DNA of 15,178 bases from Anaerolineae bacterium (GTDB lineage Bacteria > Chloroflexota > Anaerolineae > JAAYZQ01): the NCBI GenBank assembly GCA_016926595.1, contig JAFGOG010000190.1, positions 1 through 15,178 of the forward strand, given 5' to 3'. The position numbers and the translations under genes were made by a program. This document shows, piece after piece, positions 14,799-15,178 of the stretch (position 1 is the first letter of the stretch; each line of letters begins with the position of its first letter). The notes under the pieces were generated by a model, which ran no database searches, had not been told where the DNA came from, and saw only the letters and a list, made by a program, of their open reading frames with translations.

Positions 14799-15178
14799 CT
14801 ATGTCAAAAAACTGGTAACAATCCGGTTGAACTCGGCCGGCTTGAAGCGCATGGGATGGTGCCCACCCCACGGCGGCGCGCCCTCCTCCTCCGTCACACC
14901 GGCGATCACCTCGACCTGGCAGTTGGGAATGGCTGCCCCAAAAAAAGCCGCGTTTGCCAGCGGAAGCACCGTATCGTCCTCACCCCATACCACCAGCGTC
15001 GGGCAGCCGATCTCCGCCAGATCCTCCTCGGAAAAAACGCCGGCCCCGCCGCTGTCCACCAGAATCAGCCGCTCCACCCGCTGCGGCGCGGTCAGCGCCA
15101 TCTCCAGAGCGATCATTCCCCCCCACGACACCCCGCCGGCGGTGGCTGTTTCCAGCCCTTCGGCATCCATCAGACCCA
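14799..15178 (-). CDS. Alpha/beta hydrolase, C-terminal part (5' truncated by window)
   Basis: The frame runs off the window end; ATG 15170 is probably internal, since the family region before the nucleophile elbow (GLMDAEGLETAT) continues upstream. The nucleophile elbow GVSWGG (Ser codon 15126-15128), the acid strand CPTLVVWGEDDTVLP (Asp after GE) and a C-terminal His in GGHHPMRFKPAEFNRIV give a full catalytic triad of the alpha/beta hydrolase fold. Only about a dozen residues separate LILVDSGG from CPTLVVWG, so the cap domain normally inserted there is absent. Substrate is unknown; esterase, lactonase or C-C hydrolase are all possible. The gene is 33 bp upstream of leuS on the same strand and likely shares its transcript. 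Confidence 0.85.
   Translation of the reverse strand, partial: GLMDAEGLETATAGGVSWGGMIALEMALTAPQRVERLILVDSGGAGVFSEEDLAEIGCPTLVVWGEDDTVLPLANAAFFGAAIPNCQVEVIAGVTEEEGAPPWGGHHPMRFKPAEFNRIVTSFLT

Overview
The window is a stretch of a high-GC bacterial chromosome (about two-thirds G+C over most of it, near 50% in the first 1.8 kb). It looks like a Chloroflexota genome, probably Anaerolineae or a relative. This is inferred from the long insertion in the leucyl-tRNA synthetase editing domain, the GT-C glycosyltransferase starting with a WQxxDEPSHFEY loop, and the secreted glycosidase ending in FLPLVAR. No 16S rRNA or other decisive marker is present. There is no tRNA, rRNA, CRISPR array, IS element or phage gene.

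Left part (1-8772, + strand): a surface or exopolysaccharide biosynthesis cluster. In order it holds the 3' end of a B12-type radical SAM protein, a PaaK/CapK-like adenylate-forming enzyme, a polysaccharide pyruvyl transferase-like protein, a radical SAM protein with a SPASM-like C-terminal Cys cluster, two GT-B (GT4) glycosyltransferases, and a large polytopic GT-C glycosyltransferase carrying a jelly-roll-like ectodomain. The first two genes are compositionally distinct (AT-richer) and are separated from the rest by a hairpin-bearing 92-bp gap. Genes 3 to 5 are tightly packed and probably co-transcribed. The GT-C gene has its own extended -10 promoter.

Right part (8937-15178, - strand, convergent with the cluster): a capless alpha/beta hydrolase cut by the window edge, leuS, and a secreted or membrane-anchored GH78 alpha-L-rhamnosidase with all four rhamnose-site acidic residues in place. 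The three are closely spaced and could be one transcript.

How it fits together: the + strand genes plausibly build, decorate and assemble a glycan at the cytoplasmic membrane, with pyruvylation and radical chemistry as possible modifications. The GH78 enzyme acts outside the membrane on rhamnose-containing glycan. The most unusual observations are (1) a shared N-terminal segment, with 15 of 29 residues identical and no gaps, between the GT-C glycosyltransferase and the unrelated GH78 enzyme encoded convergently next to it; (2) a leucyl-tRNA synthetase with about 115 extra residues in its editing domain and no leucine-specific domain; and (3) two different radical SAM enzymes beside a pyruvyl transferase and a CapK-like enzyme in one cluster. 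I see no clear wholly new system such as a defence island or RiPP locus.
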